NCBI RefSeq assembly: GCF_016097555.1
Contig: NC_054701.1
Span: 37,515,492-37,579,491 of the forward strand
DNA length: 64,000 nt
Direction of reading: 5' to 3'
From: Gigantopelta aegis
Taxonomy: Eukaryota > Mollusca > Gastropoda > Neomphalida > Peltospiridae
A program made the translations under genes and the position numbers. Of this stretch, positions 63,727 to 64,000 are shown in pieces (position 1 is the first letter of the stretch; each line of letters starts with the position of its first letter). The notes beneath the pieces are model-generated. The model made no database searches, was not told where the DNA came from, and saw nothing but the letters and a program-made list of their open reading frames with translations.

Positions 63727-64000
63727 CAGTGACATAATTTAAGTTCGTACTATAACCAGCCTTATGGGAGCAGTCACTGCGTCATCCTTTTCACTCAGAC
63801 TTATTCTGAAATACGACTTTAAAATACTTCATGGTTTTGTCGTTCGGTTTTGTAGGTTAGCTTTACGAACATTCACATTAATTGACTTTATTTCGTCAAT
63901 CTCTGCATAACTTCCAGTCAGTTAAAGTGTACGTATCTTTATTTTTATATATGTGCGTTTCCTCATTAATTTTCCAATATTCCAATTCATCCAAGGGACA
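63727..64000. other. Unassigned right edge
   Basis: No coding or repeat feature recognised in the last 270 bp. Confidence 0.5.

Overview
The window looks like nuclear DNA of a mollusc, most likely a gastropod. The evidence is intron-bearing animal genes of AT-rich background, very long microsatellites, and a dense load of tRNA-headed SINEs (internal A-box GTAGCCCAGTGGTAAAGCGC, 3' tail ending in a run like TCGTTAAATAAAACATTT) that I associate with gastropod genomes. The exact species cannot be read from the sequence. No CRISPR, operon, rRNA or free-standing tRNA gene was seen.

The main host content is a divergent (head-to-head) pair of paralogous chitobiase-type beta-N-acetylhexosaminidase genes (GH20, with the CHB_HEX N-terminal module). 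The right-hand gene is complete: nine exons from 11969 to 43228 on the + strand keep one reading frame across every junction and give a 906-residue protein with a signal peptide, CHB_HEX domain, GH20b domain, catalytic barrel with Asp547-Glu548, a C-terminal Ig-like module and a hydrophobic tail. The left-hand gene runs on the - strand from 6289 down to 1834 and leaves the window before its 3' end; four exons (619 residues) are visible. Its first coding exon has an in-frame stop just upstream of the only suitable Met, so it appears to lack a signal peptide. The two may act on the same chito-oligosaccharides in different places (inference).

0-2 kb: 3' part of the left gene with a Tc1-like transposon in an intron. 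2-6.3 kb: remaining exons of that gene. 6.3-12 kb: intergenic region holding SINEs, a G4-prone G-rich tract, a GC-rich patch, a decayed mariner, a non-LTR RT scrap and one copy of an unidentified dispersed repeat. 12-43 kb: the right gene, with introns full of SINEs, MITEs (nested TTAA elements, a 122-bp near-perfect palindrome with 10-bp target duplications, a 0.95-kb long-TIR element) and a Tc1-like element. 43-48 kb: downstream flank with a second, inverted copy of the same Tc1-like element and SINEs. 48.09-50.25 kb: a 2.16-kb element with about 167-bp terminal inverted repeats, TTAA target duplication, and one TATA-headed ORF for a 308-residue protein I do not recognise; this is the best candidate for something undescribed. 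50.3-51.5 kb: four SINEs in a row. 51.6-53.2 kb: another Tc1-like family. 53.4-54.7 kb: an intact single-exon 7TM receptor (- strand) with degenerate minisatellites upstream. 56-61 kb: repeats. 61.4-63.1 kb: PIF/Harbinger transposon with a convergent second-ORF exon. The rest is SINE and MITE sequence.
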